64,000 bases of DNA from Aequorivita viscosa (GCF_900106795.1 NZ_FNNS01000004.1:124001-188000), one strand, 5' to 3'. Positions 44,932-54,218 are shown, counted from the stretch's first letter. Numbers and translations are program-made. Notes: generated by a model not told the origin, from the letters alone.

Positions 44932-47391
44932 ATGGATAGTAATCCACAACTAGAGCTGGCGTGGGAATTTGTAAATAATACCGATCGGAATATTTTCTTG
45001 ACAGGAAAAGCCGGAACGGGAAAAACTACATTTCTCCATAGATTAAAAGCAGAATCTTTAAAAAGAATGGCCGTGGTAGCACCCACTGGTGTCGCTGCTA
45101 TCAATGCTGGAGGTGTTACCATCCACTCCTTTTTTCAATTGCCGTTTGGTCCAATTTTACCCGAAACTACATCTACACAAGGCAATTCGTTTTCTAAAAA
45201 ATTCAGTAAAAATAAAATCAATATCATTAAGTCTTTGGACTTGTTGGTGATTGATGAGGTTAGTATGGTTCGTGCCGACTTGTTAGACGGAATAGACCAA
45301 GTGCTGCGTAGATTTAGGGATAGAACTAAACCCTTTGGCGGGGCGCAACTTTTAATGATTGGCGACTTACAGCAGCTTTCACCAGTTATTAAAGATGACG
45401 AATGGCAACTTCTAAAGCAACATTACACTACTGGGTTTTTCTTCGGAAGTAAAGTTTTTCAAAGCTCCAACGCACTTTGTATTGAGCTGAAACATATTTA
45501 CAGGCAAGAAAGCGAAGATTTCATAAAAATATTAAACGAAATTAGGAACGACTGCTTAACCCCCGAATCTTCAGAAACACTGAATAAACGATTCGTTCCT
45601 GGTTTTTCTGCAAGTCAAGGGGAAGGGTATATCACGCTAACTACACATAACAATCGGGCAGATAGAATTAACTCTGCAGAATTGAAAAAGCTAAAGAAAA
45701 AAAGTTTGATTTATGAAGCGGAAATAGAGGGGAAATTTCCTGAATACACATTTCCTACCCATTTAGATTTAGAGCTAAAAGTTGGCGCGCAAGTAATGTT
45801 TGTTAAAAATGATAGTTCCCCCGAAAAACGATATTTTAATGGTAAAATTGGAAAAATAGTCAGTTTGGACAAAAAAGAAGTCCTAGTGCGATGTCCTGGT
45901 GATAACTTTAATATTGTTACGACTCCTGAAATATGGAGAAATATTCAATACTCAATTAACCCAGAGTCTAAGGAGATTAAAGAAGATGAAATTGGGTCAT
46001 TTTCTCAAATCCCATTGCGCTTGGCTTGGGCTATCACCATACATAAAAGTCAAGGCCTTACTTTCGAAAAAGTAATTATCGATGCTCAAGAAGCTTTTGC
46101 TCACGGACAAACGTATGTGGCCTTAAGCCGTTGTAAAACGTTGGAAGGCATTGTTTTGACTGGGCCACTTTCTCAAAAAAGCATAATTAATAATCAGCAA
46201 GTCGCTTCCTTTAACAAAGATGCTGAAGCCAATCAACCTGATGTTACTGTCCTGAATGATTCGCAAAAAGCATATCAGCTTAACTTGATTGGTGAAGTTT
46301 TTAATTTTTACGCTTTTCTGCACCCTGTCAGCCGTATTATTGACATCTATTATAATAACAAAGGAAGTGTTGAGGGGAATCTCCTAAATCAGTTAACGCT
46401 TCTGAAAGAAAGAGGCATAACCGAACTCTTAAAAATCAACCACAGCTTTAAATTTCAACTTCAAAAACTTAGTGAAGAAGAAGCTCCGGTAAACAATCCA
46501 ATACTTCAAGAGCGTTTTAAAAAGGCGATTGCATATTTTGAAAAGCATACACTAAACCATATTAAAAAACCGTTAAACGAGCTTCGTTTTACCACAGACA
46601 ACAAAGCTGTAAAGCAAGAAATAACGAAACATCTTGATACCTTAGAAGACTTGCTGGGTATTAAGATCTATTGTTTTAAAGGTCTAAAAAGTGGCTTTGA
46701 AACACTCAAGTATCTCGATTTACGGGCAAAGGCTTCCCTTGAAAAAGAAGAACAACCGCGGCGCAATAAAGCAGATTTTGTTGCTACAACTGAACATATG
46801 GTATTGTTTGAAACACTTAGAGAACTGCGAAGTGTTCTTTCCGAAGAAGAAGGCATTCCGCCCTATCAGGTTTTCACCCAAAAAGCACTGTATGAAATGT
46901 GCGAGGTTCTGCCAACAAATGCCAGCCAATTGCGAAAAATATCAGATATAGGAAAGATTAGACTTGAAAAGTATGGCGCTGAAATACTTGAAGTTATCCG
47001 AGAATATTGTGAAGAAAATAATATAGTGGCTAAAAAACCGACAAAGAAAATTCCTAAAAAGAGCGGTACGAAACAGATTTCGTTTGATTTATTCAAAGCA
47101 GGAAAAAGCATTTCAGAAATTGCTTTAGAGCGAAACTTAACTGTTGGAACTATTGAAGGTCATCTCACATCCTTCTTGGCTTCGGGAGAAATTGAAATAA
47201 CAGAATTGATGCCAGAGAAGAAGTTCTTAGAAATAAAAAACATTATAGAAACCATACCCTATGAAGGTTTCAGCGACTTAAAGAGTAAAATTGACGATAC
47301 GTTTTCGTATAGCGATTTGCGAATGGTTCTTAATACCCTTCAGTATGAGAAAGAAACTCAGGCGGAAAAAGATTCGTCTAAAACCAATTAG
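44932..47391 (+). CDS. Pif1-like helicase fused to HRDC and HTH domains
   Basis: 819 residues. The N-terminal about 430 residues are a Pif1/RecD-like superfamily 1B helicase: Walker A GKAGTGKTTF (24-33), Walker B VIDEVSMVR (about 105), GDLQQLSPV, and the C-terminal motif AWAITIHKSQGLTFEKV and TYVALSRCK. About residues 625-700 form an HRDC domain (LFETLRELRSVLSEEEGIPP, DIGKIRLEKYGAEIL), and about 715-800 an HTH_40-type domain (LFKAGKSISEIALERNLTVGTIEGHL), the same accessory pair found at the C-terminus of RecQ helicases. It probably unwinds structured DNA. Its 3' end overlaps the convergent ZIP gene by 4 bases. Confidence 0.92.
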   Translation: MDSNPQLELAWEFVNNTDRNIFLTGKAGTGKTTFLHRLKAESLKRMAVVAPTGVAAINAGGVTIHSFFQLPFGPILPETTSTQGNSFSKKFSKNKINIIKSLDLLVIDEVSMVRADLLDGIDQVLRRFRDRTKPFGGAQLLMIGDLQQLSPVIKDDEWQLLKQHYTTGFFFGSKVFQSSNALCIELKHIYRQESEDFIKILNEIRNDCLTPESSETLNKRFVPGFSASQGEGYITLTTHNNRADRINSAELKKLKKKSLIYEAEIEGKFPEYTFPTHLDLELKVGAQVMFVKNDSSPEKRYFNGKIGKIVSLDKKEVLVRCPGDNFNIVTTPEIWRNIQYSINPESKEIKEDEIGSFSQIPLRLAWAITIHKSQGLTFEKVIIDAQEAFAHGQTYVALSRCKTLEGIVLTGPLSQKSIINNQQVASFNKDAEANQPDVTVLNDSQKAYQLNLIGEVFNFYAFLHPVSRIIDIYYNNKGSVEGNLLNQLTLLKERGITELLKINHSFKFQLQKLSEEEAPVNNPILQERFKKAIAYFEKHTLNHIKKPLNELRFTTDNKAVKQEITKHLDTLEDLLGIKIYCFKGLKSGFETLKYLDLRAKASLEKEEQPRRNKADFVATTEHMVLFETLRELRSVLSEEEGIPPYQVFTQKALYEMCEVLPTNASQLRKISDIGKIRLEKYGAEILEVIREYCEENNIVAKKPTKKIPKKSGTKQISFDLFKAGKSISEIALERNLTVGTIEGHLTSFLASGEIEITELMPEKKFLEIKNIIETIPYEGFSDLKSKIDDTFSYSDLRMVLNTLQYEKETQAEKDSSKTN

Positions 47392-48059
47392 ATAAAATAG
47401 GCAATTACAATTGCCACGATTACAGCCGTCATCTTTGATAGATTGAATTTATGATTCTTTGAGCTTTCAAATAGAATTGTGGTCGAAACGTGTAAGAATA
47501 TACCTATAACAACCGCGGTTATTTGAGTTTCGTATTGATGGACCAAGTCGTAATGGGTAGAAATATAACTTCCTAAAGGCGTCATTAGCGCAAAAAAGAA
47601 CAAGAAAAACAGCGTTGTCGATTGCTTGTAACCTGCAGAAATAAAAAAGAAAGAAAGTATTATAGCCACAGGAACTTTGTGGATTATTATCGCTGCTAAT
47701 AAATTATTATGTTCAGATATAGGAAAGCCTTCCATAAAGGCGTGAATACTTATGCTTAAGAATAAAATCCAAGGAAAATGTTTGTTTTCTGAATGTAGGT
47801 GTATGTGGCCGTGTTCGGCTCCTTTACTAAAAAATTCAAGAAAAATCTGTAATAGAATCCCCAGCATTATGTATACGCCGATGCTTTTTGAAGGCGTTTC
47901 AAATACGTGTGGTAAAAGTTCGAAGACTGTAATGGAGAGTAGAAAAGCACCGCTAAATGCCATAAAGACCTCCATGTTTTTTAAATCCTTTTTTTGAAGA
48001 ATGCGGGCTACAATATATCCGGTAACCACCGCTAAAAACAGTAAAATATAATTCATCAA
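47388..48059 (-). CDS. ZIP family metal transporter
   Basis: 223 residues with about seven to eight TM helices. TM4-TM5 carry the metal-site motifs HAFMEGFPIS and IHKVPVAIIL; a His-rich loop (EHGHIHLHSENKH) precedes TM4. ZIP proteins bring zinc, iron or other divalent metals into the cytoplasm. It is translationally coupled to the methyltransferase gene upstream (ATGA overlap) and overlaps the helicase gene tail-to-tail. Confidence 0.92.
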   Translation of the reverse strand: MMNYILLFLAVVTGYIVARILQKKDLKNMEVFMAFSGAFLLSITVFELLPHVFETPSKSIGVYIMLGILLQIFLEFFSKGAEHGHIHLHSENKHFPWILFLSISIHAFMEGFPISEHNNLLAAIIIHKVPVAIILSFFFISAGYKQSTTLFFLFFFALMTPLGSYISTHYDLVHQYETQITAVVIGIFLHVSTTILFESSKNHKFNLSKMTAVIVAIVIAYFI

Positions 48060-48787
48060 TGAAATATTAGTATCAATCTTTCAGAAGTGTTTTCGTCAAA
48101 TTCATTTAGGTGATAATCTCCAAAAACTGCCTTTAATTCTACGTTTGCTTCTTTAAAAAAGGCTTTGAAATCATCAAGAGTTAAAGCTTTCACACGCTCT
48201 GTAAAGAAAAAGTTTTCTCCTTTGTCATTAAAGCGAATGTTTTTAACTATAAATCCGTTCTCTACATATTTTTCAATATCGAAAACGATGTCGTCAACCT
48301 TCTTTTTTTCCGAAGGAACTAAATTCTTGATAGCTAGCTTCACGTTTAAAAAGTCGATTACACCGTAGCCATCAGGTTTCAATTCGGCATTGATAGCTTG
48401 GATTGTCCGTAGGTTATCGATGTCATTTTCAAAGTATCCGTAACTCGTAAAAAGATTGAAAACGGCGTCAAACTTCTTCGGATAGGGTTCACACATGTCG
48501 TGGATTTCGAAGTGTAGCCTATCGTTTTCAAATTGTTTTGCATACGCAATGCTCTCCTCCGAAAGGTCTACCCCAGTAACATCAAATCCTTTTCTTGACA
48601 AATATTTGGCGTGCCGTCCTTTTCCACAAGCAAGATCAAGGATGGTGCTGTTTTTTTCTAGTTTCAAATAGCTTGTTAGCGTATTCATAAACTCGGCAGC
48701 CTCTCGATGATCTCTGTCCTTGTAAAGTTGGTGGTAATATGGTGTATTAAACCACGACGCGTACCAAGCTTCGGTTTCTTTTTGCAT
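48056..48787 (-). CDS. Class I SAM-dependent methyltransferase
   Basis: 243 residues from the ATG at 48787; a longer frame to 48853 would run through the promoter and into the divergent gene. Motif I is ILDLACGKGRHAKYLSRKGF followed by VTGVDLS; later motifs include FDAVFNLFTSYGYF. No target-specific signature is visible, and small-molecule or protein substrates are both possible. The gene is coupled to the ZIP transporter downstream and shares a symmetric promoter region with the RlmL-like gene. Confidence 0.9.
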   Translation of the reverse strand: MQKETEAWYASWFNTPYYHQLYKDRDHREAAEFMNTLTSYLKLEKNSTILDLACGKGRHAKYLSRKGFDVTGVDLSEESIAYAKQFENDRLHFEIHDMCEPYPKKFDAVFNLFTSYGYFENDIDNLRTIQAINAELKPDGYGVIDFLNVKLAIKNLVPSEKKKVDDIVFDIEKYVENGFIVKNIRFNDKGENFFFTERVKALTLDDFKAFFKEANVELKAVFGDYHLNEFDENTSERLILIFH

Positions 48788-48805
48788 AGTTATCGTTTCG
48801 CCCTG

Positions 48806-48824
48806 CAAAAATACTGTATTTTTG
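48806..48824. promoter_or_regulatory. Symmetric divergent promoter core
   Basis: CAAAAATA-CTG-TATTTTTG is a perfect inverted repeat consisting of two -7 elements back-to-back, three bases apart: 48806-48813 (minus strand, methyltransferase-ZIP) and 48817-48824 (plus strand, RlmL-like). The two -7 boxes point outward, so the -33 region of each promoter lies within or beyond the other's -7 box. Confidence 0.7.
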
Positions 48825-48846
48825 CGTTTAAAACTTGTAATATCGT

Positions 48847-50004
48847 ATGGCAATGAATTTTAAAATGGTAGCAAAAACCCTTTTTGGAATGGAGGAACTC
48901 CTAGCCAATGAACTTCGTCAACTCGGAGCTTCATCCATTGAAATTGGAATTCGAAATGTTTCTTTTGAAGGGGATACTGGGTTTATGTATAAAGCTAACT
49001 TGTGTTGCCGTACCGCCATCAAGATCCTAAAACCAATCACGGGCTTTAATATTTTTACAGAAGACGATCTCTACAAAAAGATTTACGACATTCCGTGGGA
49101 AAATTATATGGACGTGAAAGGTACCTTAGCCGTAAATGCTACCGTCTTTTCAGATGTGTTTACACATTCACAATACATCGCACTTAAAACGAAAGATGCT
49201 ATTGTAGATCGATTTAGAGATAGAGTAGGGGAACGGCCTAATGTAGATTTGGATCACCCAACCCTTCGAATTAACATCCATATAGATCGAAATATTTGTA
49301 CAGTTTCCTTAGATAGTTCGGGAGAGTCCCTACATAAAAGAGGGTATAAAACCGAAAGTGTTCTCGCGCCTATTAATGAAGTATTGGCAGCCGGAATTAT
49401 AATGCTTTCTGGGTGGAGTGGTCAATGTGATTTGCTGGATCCTATGTGCGGTGGAGGAACAATTATGACTGAAGCAGCAATGATAGCGTGTAATATTCCA
49501 CCAAACCTAAATCGAGAAGAATTTGGTTTTGAAACCTGGCCAGATTTTGATGTAGATCTATATGAAAAGATTGAAGAGGCGGCGCTTAAAAAAGTTCGGG
49601 ACTTTCCTCATAAAATTTATGGGTATGATACCGATTCGATAGCGGTGAAAAAATCTCGGGAAAATATTAAAAATGCAAATCTTCAAGATTTTATTGAAGT
49701 AAAGCAACAGGATTTCTTTAAAAGTGAAAAAGAAAAGGATAGTCCTATGTTTATCATTTTTAACCCACCTTATGACGAGCGTATATCGGTAAACGATGTA
49801 GAAGTTTTCTATAGTTCCATTGGAAACACCCTAAAGCGCAGCTATCCTGGCACACAAGCTTGGATGATTACCTCAAATATGGAAGCTCTTAAATACGTAG
49901 GCTTGCGACCTTCAAAGAAAATAAAACTCTTTAACGGTAAACTGGAGTCAAAACTTGTTCGTTACGAAATGTATGAGGGGAGTAGAAAGGCTTCTAAACA
50001 ATAA
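48847..50004 (+). CDS. THUMP-domain RNA methyltransferase, RlmL-like
   Basis: 385 residues of COG0116. The N-terminal FMVAKT...GMEELLANELRQLGA and THUMP region (to about 165) bind RNA; the SAM domain has LLDPMCGGGTIMTEAAMIA (motif I region) and the catalytic FNPPYDERI (motif IV, N2-guanine type). It matches the N-terminal methyltransferase half of E. coli RlmL (23S m2G2445) and lacks the RlmK half, as is usual in Bacteroidota. ATG at 48847 is used; 48853 is possible. Confidence 0.9.
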   Translation: MAMNFKMVAKTLFGMEELLANELRQLGASSIEIGIRNVSFEGDTGFMYKANLCCRTAIKILKPITGFNIFTEDDLYKKIYDIPWENYMDVKGTLAVNATVFSDVFTHSQYIALKTKDAIVDRFRDRVGERPNVDLDHPTLRINIHIDRNICTVSLDSSGESLHKRGYKTESVLAPINEVLAAGIIMLSGWSGQCDLLDPMCGGGTIMTEAAMIACNIPPNLNREEFGFETWPDFDVDLYEKIEEAALKKVRDFPHKIYGYDTDSIAVKKSRENIKNANLQDFIEVKQQDFFKSEKEKDSPMFIIFNPPYDERISVNDVEVFYSSIGNTLKRSYPGTQAWMITSNMEALKYVGLRPSKKIKLFNGKLESKLVRYEMYEGSRKASKQ

Positions 50005-50013
50005 CTATTCTCG

Positions 50014-50046
50014 AGTCCTCACAGGTTTTCAAAACCTGTAAGGACT
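50014..50046. repeat. Palindromic repeat / convergent terminator
   Basis: AGTCCT-C-ACAGGTTTT and AAAACCTGT-A-AGGACT pair over 15 bp with one C/A mismatch and a 1-base centre. It sits between the convergent RlmL-like and DUF6048 genes. Sequences built on ACAGGTTTT...AAAACCTGT are frequent intergenic palindromes in Bacteroidota by my recollection; it may also end transcription. Confidence 0.6.
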
Positions 50047-50774
50047 TATTCCGCAACCTCAGAAACTGACTTCTTCTTAAATATCGGAATCAGGTATGAA
50101 ACCGTATAACCATAACCAACTCCGAATTCACTATAATCATACGTTCTGTTGAAGCCTGGGATGTATAAATTCCCAAAGTTCTCAGGTTCGGTTTCGGCGA
50201 TTTTCCTCTTTAATTGTAAGTTAATGCTGAGGTAGAGGTTGTTGACGATTTCTGTTTTAATACTGACAATAAATTCTGCCCAATGCGCGGTGAGATCATT
50301 AAACTTAACTGGTGTTGTAACTACTTCGGATGGAAAAGCAGGATTGTCTGTATAAATTCTATATCTTAAAAGTTCCTGATTAAAGCTCGAGAACCCATAA
50401 CGAAGACCTAGGTTGATAGAATTCCGCATTCCTAACCAGTTTTCATAGGCGTTGTAATCAAAACCTATTTTGGCATAACTTCCATTGGTTCTAGAAGAAA
50501 CGTAAGGTTCAATCCAATCTTTTTCTTCTGTTCCTAATTCGAGCGCAGCATAAAACCTTTTTGATACTCGGAAATCACCCATTATTTCAAAACCAGAATA
50601 TCCGTTTTCAACGAGAGTCCGAACGGGTTTCGCCAAATCGATACCTACTCGCAACCCGTATTTTTCAATTCGGGGCAGGGTATCGAGGGCTTTTTCGTTC
50701 TTTTTTTGTGCGGTAGTAATACCAACACTGAAAAAAAGACTAATGAAAAAAAGTAAGATGTGCTTTCTCTTCAT
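50046..50774 (-). CDS. DUF6048 family protein
   Basis: 242 residues from the ATG at 50774, which starts a clear signal peptide (MKRKHILLFFISLFFSVG, ending TAQ). The frame is open further upstream, but that part overlaps the DUF6452 gene and looks non-native. The mature protein is rich in amphipathic beta strands (YGLRVGIDLAKPV, FYAALELGTEE, VGYGYTVSYLIPIF), as in a small outer-membrane beta barrel. I assign it to DUF6048, known next to DUF6452 and rlmD in flavobacteria. Function unknown. Confidence 0.75.
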   Translation of the reverse strand: MKRKHILLFFISLFFSVGITTAQKKNEKALDTLPRIEKYGLRVGIDLAKPVRTLVENGYSGFEIMGDFRVSKRFYAALELGTEEKDWIEPYVSSRTNGSYAKIGFDYNAYENWLGMRNSINLGLRYGFSSFNQELLRYRIYTDNPAFPSEVVTTPVKFNDLTAHWAEFIVSIKTEIVNNLYLSINLQLKRKIAETEPENFGNLYIPGFNRTYDYSEFGVGYGYTVSYLIPIFKKKSVSEVAE

Positions 50775-51237
50775 CAATAATGGTATCTGTATTTGTTGTA
50801 ATGTTCTGAATCCAGTTTTCGCTGTCCTCATCTTCAATAATGGCTTCCAAACTATTAAATTGCGATTTAAACCCACAGGCTCTATTTACGTAAAGATCTT
50901 GACGGCTATAAATAAACATCACATTATCGATGTTTATTTCTGGATTTTCGGCTGTTCCTCTTGTGCGAATAAAGCGATATTTTGTGGTATCGGAAGTTGT
51001 GCTAAGTGGAATAGCAATTGAATCGGTAATGGTTTTTGCCAATACTAAAACAGAATTTTCATAGTCTGTCTCAATACTCAGGCTATCCACTGCTTTGCGG
51101 TTATTCGGATTTAGATTGTTGTTAAAAATGATTATCAATTTTGGTGTAGTCGCAGTTCCTTCTGCACATATATCGTCTCGTGTGCAGCCCTTTAGAGCTA
51201 AAACCAGTAACAGAAGAAGAATAATCCTTTTAAACAT
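50740..51237 (-). CDS. DUF6452 family lipoprotein
   Basis: 165 residues; lipobox at Cys18 (LALKGCTRDD). Beta-rich with conserved spacing: ICAEGTATTPKLIIIFNN near the N-terminus, DTTKYRFIRT, and a C-terminal CGFKSQFN segment with a second Cys. Assigned to DUF6452 by recollection of this gene neighbourhood. Its 3' end overlaps the DUF6048 start by 35 bases, so the two are probably coupled. Both proteins are predicted to be in the outer envelope. Confidence 0.75.
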   Translation of the reverse strand: MFKRIILLLLLVLALKGCTRDDICAEGTATTPKLIIIFNNNLNPNNRKAVDSLSIETDYENSVLVLAKTITDSIAIPLSTTSDTTKYRFIRTRGTAENPEINIDNVMFIYSRQDLYVNRACGFKSQFNSLEAIIEDEDSENWIQNITTNTDTIIDEEKAHLTFFH

Positions 51238-51264
51238 TAGTCAGTTTGGGAGTTTTTAGTACAA

Positions 51265-52674
51265 TTAGCGTTTCTCCAAAAGTACAACATTTTCAACATG
51301 ATGCGTTTGTGGAAACATATCGACTGTTTGAACTTTGGTCACTTTATATTTTGAATCTAGAAGCGCAAGATCTCGAGCTTGAGTGGCGCTGTTACAGCTC
51401 ACATAGACTATTTTTTGCGCATCGAGGTTGAGGAGCTGGCCTACAACATCGGCGTGCATCCCATCTCTAGGTGGATCTGTAATTACAACATCTGGTTTTC
51501 CGTGAGTAGTTATAAAGTCAGCGTTGAACACTTTTTTCATATCGCCCACATAAAACTCCACATTGTCAATTTTATTGAGCTTTGCATTTTCTTTGGCTGC
51601 GGAAATTGCATCAGGCACTACTTCAACCCCAATTACTTTTTTTGCTTTTCCAGATACAAACTGTGCAATGGTTCCCGTGCCAGTATAAAGGTCGTAAACA
51701 AGTTCGTTTCCTGTAAGTCCAGCGAAATCACGGGTTATCTTATAAAGTTCATAAGCCTGATCGCTGTTTGTCTGGTAAAAAGACTTGGCGTTTATTTTAA
51801 ACTTTAAACCTTCCATTTCTTCAAAAATATGGTCTCTTCCGTAGAAAAGCTCTATTTCTTGATCGTAGAGGGTGTCGTTTCCTTTGGTATTGATTACATA
51901 TAAAAGTGAAGTGAGTTGTGGAAATTCTTTTGCTATGGCTTCCAATAATAAAAGCCTATTGGCTTCGTCTTCGTGAAAAAACTGAATAAGAACCATAACT
52001 TCTCCAGTTGATGAAGTGCGGAGCATCAAGGTGCGTAAAAACCCTTCTTGATTTCGGGTATTAAAAAACGACAGACCTAATTCCTTAGCTTTTGCCTTAA
52101 CAAAATCGCGAATTGCATTACTTGGGTCTGCTTGTAAGTAGCAAACTTTCAAGTCTAAAATTTTATCCCACATTCCTGGAATATGAAAGCCTAGTGCGTT
52201 CTTGTCCTCGATTACTTCTCCGCTTCTAATTTGCGCAAGAGTCAACCATTTGCTATCACTGAAAGAAAACTCCATCTTGTTGCGATAGAAATACTGATTG
52301 GCAGAACCAAGAATAGGTTCAAAGGGTGGAAGTTCTACCTTGCCAATACGTTTTAGGTTTTGCTCTACTTCTTTTTGTTTGAAAAAAAGTTGGTGCTCAT
52401 ACCCCATATGCTGCCATTTGCAGCCGCCACATACCCCAAAATGCGGGCACACGGGTTCTACACGTTTGTCGGAATATTTAGAAAATGAAATGGCAGTACC
52501 TTCATAAAAGCCTTTTTTCTTTTTAAATGTCTGTACCGTAGCCACATCGCCTGGTACCGCATTGTCAATAAATACTACACGGCCATCTGGAGCTTTGGCT
52601 ACAGCCTTGCCCTTTGCGCCTGCATCGATCACTTCGATATTCTCTAAAACTACCTGTTTGTTCTTCCTTGCCAT
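51265..52674 (-). CDS. rlmD: 23S rRNA m5U1939 methyltransferase RlmD
   Basis: 469 residues. An N-terminal TRAM domain is about 1-60 (VVLENIEVIDAGAKGKAVAK). The [4Fe-4S] cluster Cys lie in VCPHFGVCGGCKWQHM plus KVCYLQAD. The SAM domain has VYDLYTGTGTIAQFV, VVITDPPRDGMH, and the catalytic Cys in KIVYVSCNSATQARDL. It methylates U1939 (or related uridines) of 23S rRNA. A TATTTTTG element five bases upstream of the ATG suggests a leaderless mRNA. DUF6452 and DUF6048 genes follow by 27 bases. Confidence 0.95.
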   Translation of the reverse strand: MARKNKQVVLENIEVIDAGAKGKAVAKAPDGRVVFIDNAVPGDVATVQTFKKKKGFYEGTAISFSKYSDKRVEPVCPHFGVCGGCKWQHMGYEHQLFFKQKEVEQNLKRIGKVELPPFEPILGSANQYFYRNKMEFSFSDSKWLTLAQIRSGEVIEDKNALGFHIPGMWDKILDLKVCYLQADPSNAIRDFVKAKAKELGLSFFNTRNQEGFLRTLMLRTSSTGEVMVLIQFFHEDEANRLLLLEAIAKEFPQLTSLLYVINTKGNDTLYDQEIELFYGRDHIFEEMEGLKFKINAKSFYQTNSDQAYELYKITRDFAGLTGNELVYDLYTGTGTIAQFVSGKAKKVIGVEVVPDAISAAKENAKLNKIDNVEFYVGDMKKVFNADFITTHGKPDVVITDPPRDGMHADVVGQLLNLDAQKIVYVSCNSATQARDLALLDSKYKVTKVQTVDMFPQTHHVENVVLLEKR

Positions 52675-52679
52675 AAGCG

Positions 52680-52687
52680 CAAAAATA
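52680..52687 (-). promoter_or_regulatory. -7 element of rlmD
   Basis: On the minus strand, TATTTTTG is followed by CGCTT and then the ATG. With transcription starting 5-7 bases after a -7 element, the mRNA would start at or next to the start codon. Confidence 0.55.
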
Positions 52688-52845
52688 GCATATTTGTTAG
52701 GTTTAAAACCTGTTAAAGCTTCAAAAATTGTGGGATAAATTTAGTAATTTGCGAGGCTTAACGGATTCCGAATCTCAAAGACAATTTATGTGGCTTTCAG
52801 ATGTGTAAAGAATCTGATTTATTTATTTCAAAATATTACAATTTT

Positions 52846-54090
52846 ATGTCAGTTATGGAAAAAACGGCCTCAGAGAAGGCTATCGAATTAGAAAACAAGT
52901 ACGGAGCGCACAACTATCACCCATTGCCAGTAGTATTGTCTAAAGGTGAAGGGGTTTATGTTTGGGATGTTGAAGGAAAAAAGTACTACGATTTTCTGTC
53001 GGCTTATTCAGCAGTAAACCAAGGGCATTGCCATCCAACAATAGTCGAAGCTGTTACCAAGCAGTCTAATACTCTCGCGTTGACGTCACGCGCGTTTCAT
53101 AATGATGTACTAGGAAAATATGAAAAATTTGCTTGTGAGTTTTTTGGTTTCGACAAATTACTTCCAATGAACACGGGAGCAGAAGCGGTTGAAACTGCTT
53201 TAAAAATTTGCCGTAAATGGGCGTATGAAAAGAAAGGTTTAGACGAAAATGAAGCTGAGATTATAGTATGTGCTAATAACTTCCACGGGCGTACAACAAC
53301 TATTATTTCTTTTAGTAACGATCCTGTGGCGCGAAAAAACTTTGGCCCTTATACAAAAGGATTTATTAAAATAGAGTATGACAATCTAGAAGCGTTAGAG
53401 CAACACCTAGAAAGCAATAAAAATATCGCAGGTTTCTTAGTGGAGCCTATCCAAGGTGAGGCTGGAGTTTATGTGCCATCAGAAGGGTATTTGAGCAAGG
53501 CAAAAGCTTTGTGCGAAAAACACAATGTTCTTTTTATTGCTGATGAAGTGCAAACAGGAATTGCAAGAACAGGAAGACTTTTGGCAATTGATCACGAAAA
53601 CGTAAAAGCAGACCTATTGATTTTAGGGAAAGCTTTAAGCGGTGGAGCGTATCCAGTTTCTGCTGTATTAGCAGATGATAATATCATGGAGGTTATTCAA
53701 CCTGGGAATCACGGTTCCACTTTTGGTGGAAACCCTGTGGCCGCCGCTGTAGCTATGGCAGCTCTAAGTGTAGTACGTGATGAAAATCTTGCTGAAAACG
53801 CTGAAAAACTAGGAAAAATTTTCAGAAGCGAATTGAACAAATTTATTGAAACAAGCGCTATTGCTTCACTTGTCCGCGGAAAAGGATTGTTGAATGCGGT
53901 GGTTATTAATGATAGCGAAGACAGTGATACGGCTTGGAATATATGCTTAAAACTTCGTGACAATGGTTTGTTGGCGAAACCTACGCACGGAAACATTATT
54001 CGTTTTGCGCCACCTTTAGTAATGAATGAAGAGCAATTGATGGATTGTATTTCTATTATCATCAATACTTTTAAAGAGTTTGAGAAATAA
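52846..54090 (+). CDS. rocD: Ornithine--oxo-acid transaminase
   Basis: 414 residues from the ATG at 52846 (52855 is also possible; the frame opens at 52801, but those residues are not family-like). Class III aminotransferase: [16 protein letters not shown] start, [49 protein letters not shown] and PLP-binding Lys in [17 protein letters not shown]. The HNYHPLPV segment is diagnostic for ornithine aminotransferase. It converts ornithine plus 2-oxoglutarate to glutamate semialdehyde plus glutamate, linking arginine and proline metabolism. Confidence 0.95.
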   Translation: MSVMEKTASEKAIELENKYGAHNYHPLPVVLSKGEGVYVWDVEGKKYYDFLSAYSAVNQGHCHPTIVEAVTKQSNTLALTSRAFHNDVLGKYEKFACEFFGFDKLLPMNTGAEAVETALKICRKWAYEKKGLDENEAEIIVCANNFHGRTTTIISFSNDPVARKNFGPYTKGFIKIEYDNLEALEQHLESNKNIAGFLVEPIQGEAGVYVPSEGYLSKAKALCEKHNVLFIADEVQTGIARTGRLLAIDHENVKADLLILGKALSGGAYPVSAVLADDNIMEVIQPGNHGSTFGGNPVAAAVAMAALSVVRDENLAENAEKLGKIFRSELNKFIETSAIASLVRGKGLLNAVVINDSEDSDTAWNICLKLRDNGLLAKPTHGNIIRFAPPLVMNEEQLMDCISIIINTFKEFEK

Positions 54091-54174
54091 TATTAGATGA
54101 CGGAAAAAGATTGGTTGTAAAACTATTATTTCACTCGCCGTTACTTTAGCAGTCAAGAAAGTGTAAATTATTGA

Positions 54175-54218
54175 TAAGTCCTCCTTAGTTTTTAAACTTT
54201 GGAGGACTTTTTCATTGA
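54175..54218 (+). terminator. rocD terminator
   Basis: AAGTCCTCC and GGAGGACTT pair at the base of a hairpin (about 54177-54211) with a partly paired AT-rich interior, followed by TTTTTC. Confidence 0.85.

Noticed and set aside
51379-51807. 142-residue plus-strand frame in rlmD
   Set aside because: Antisense to the conserved SAM domain of rlmD; no family resemblance.
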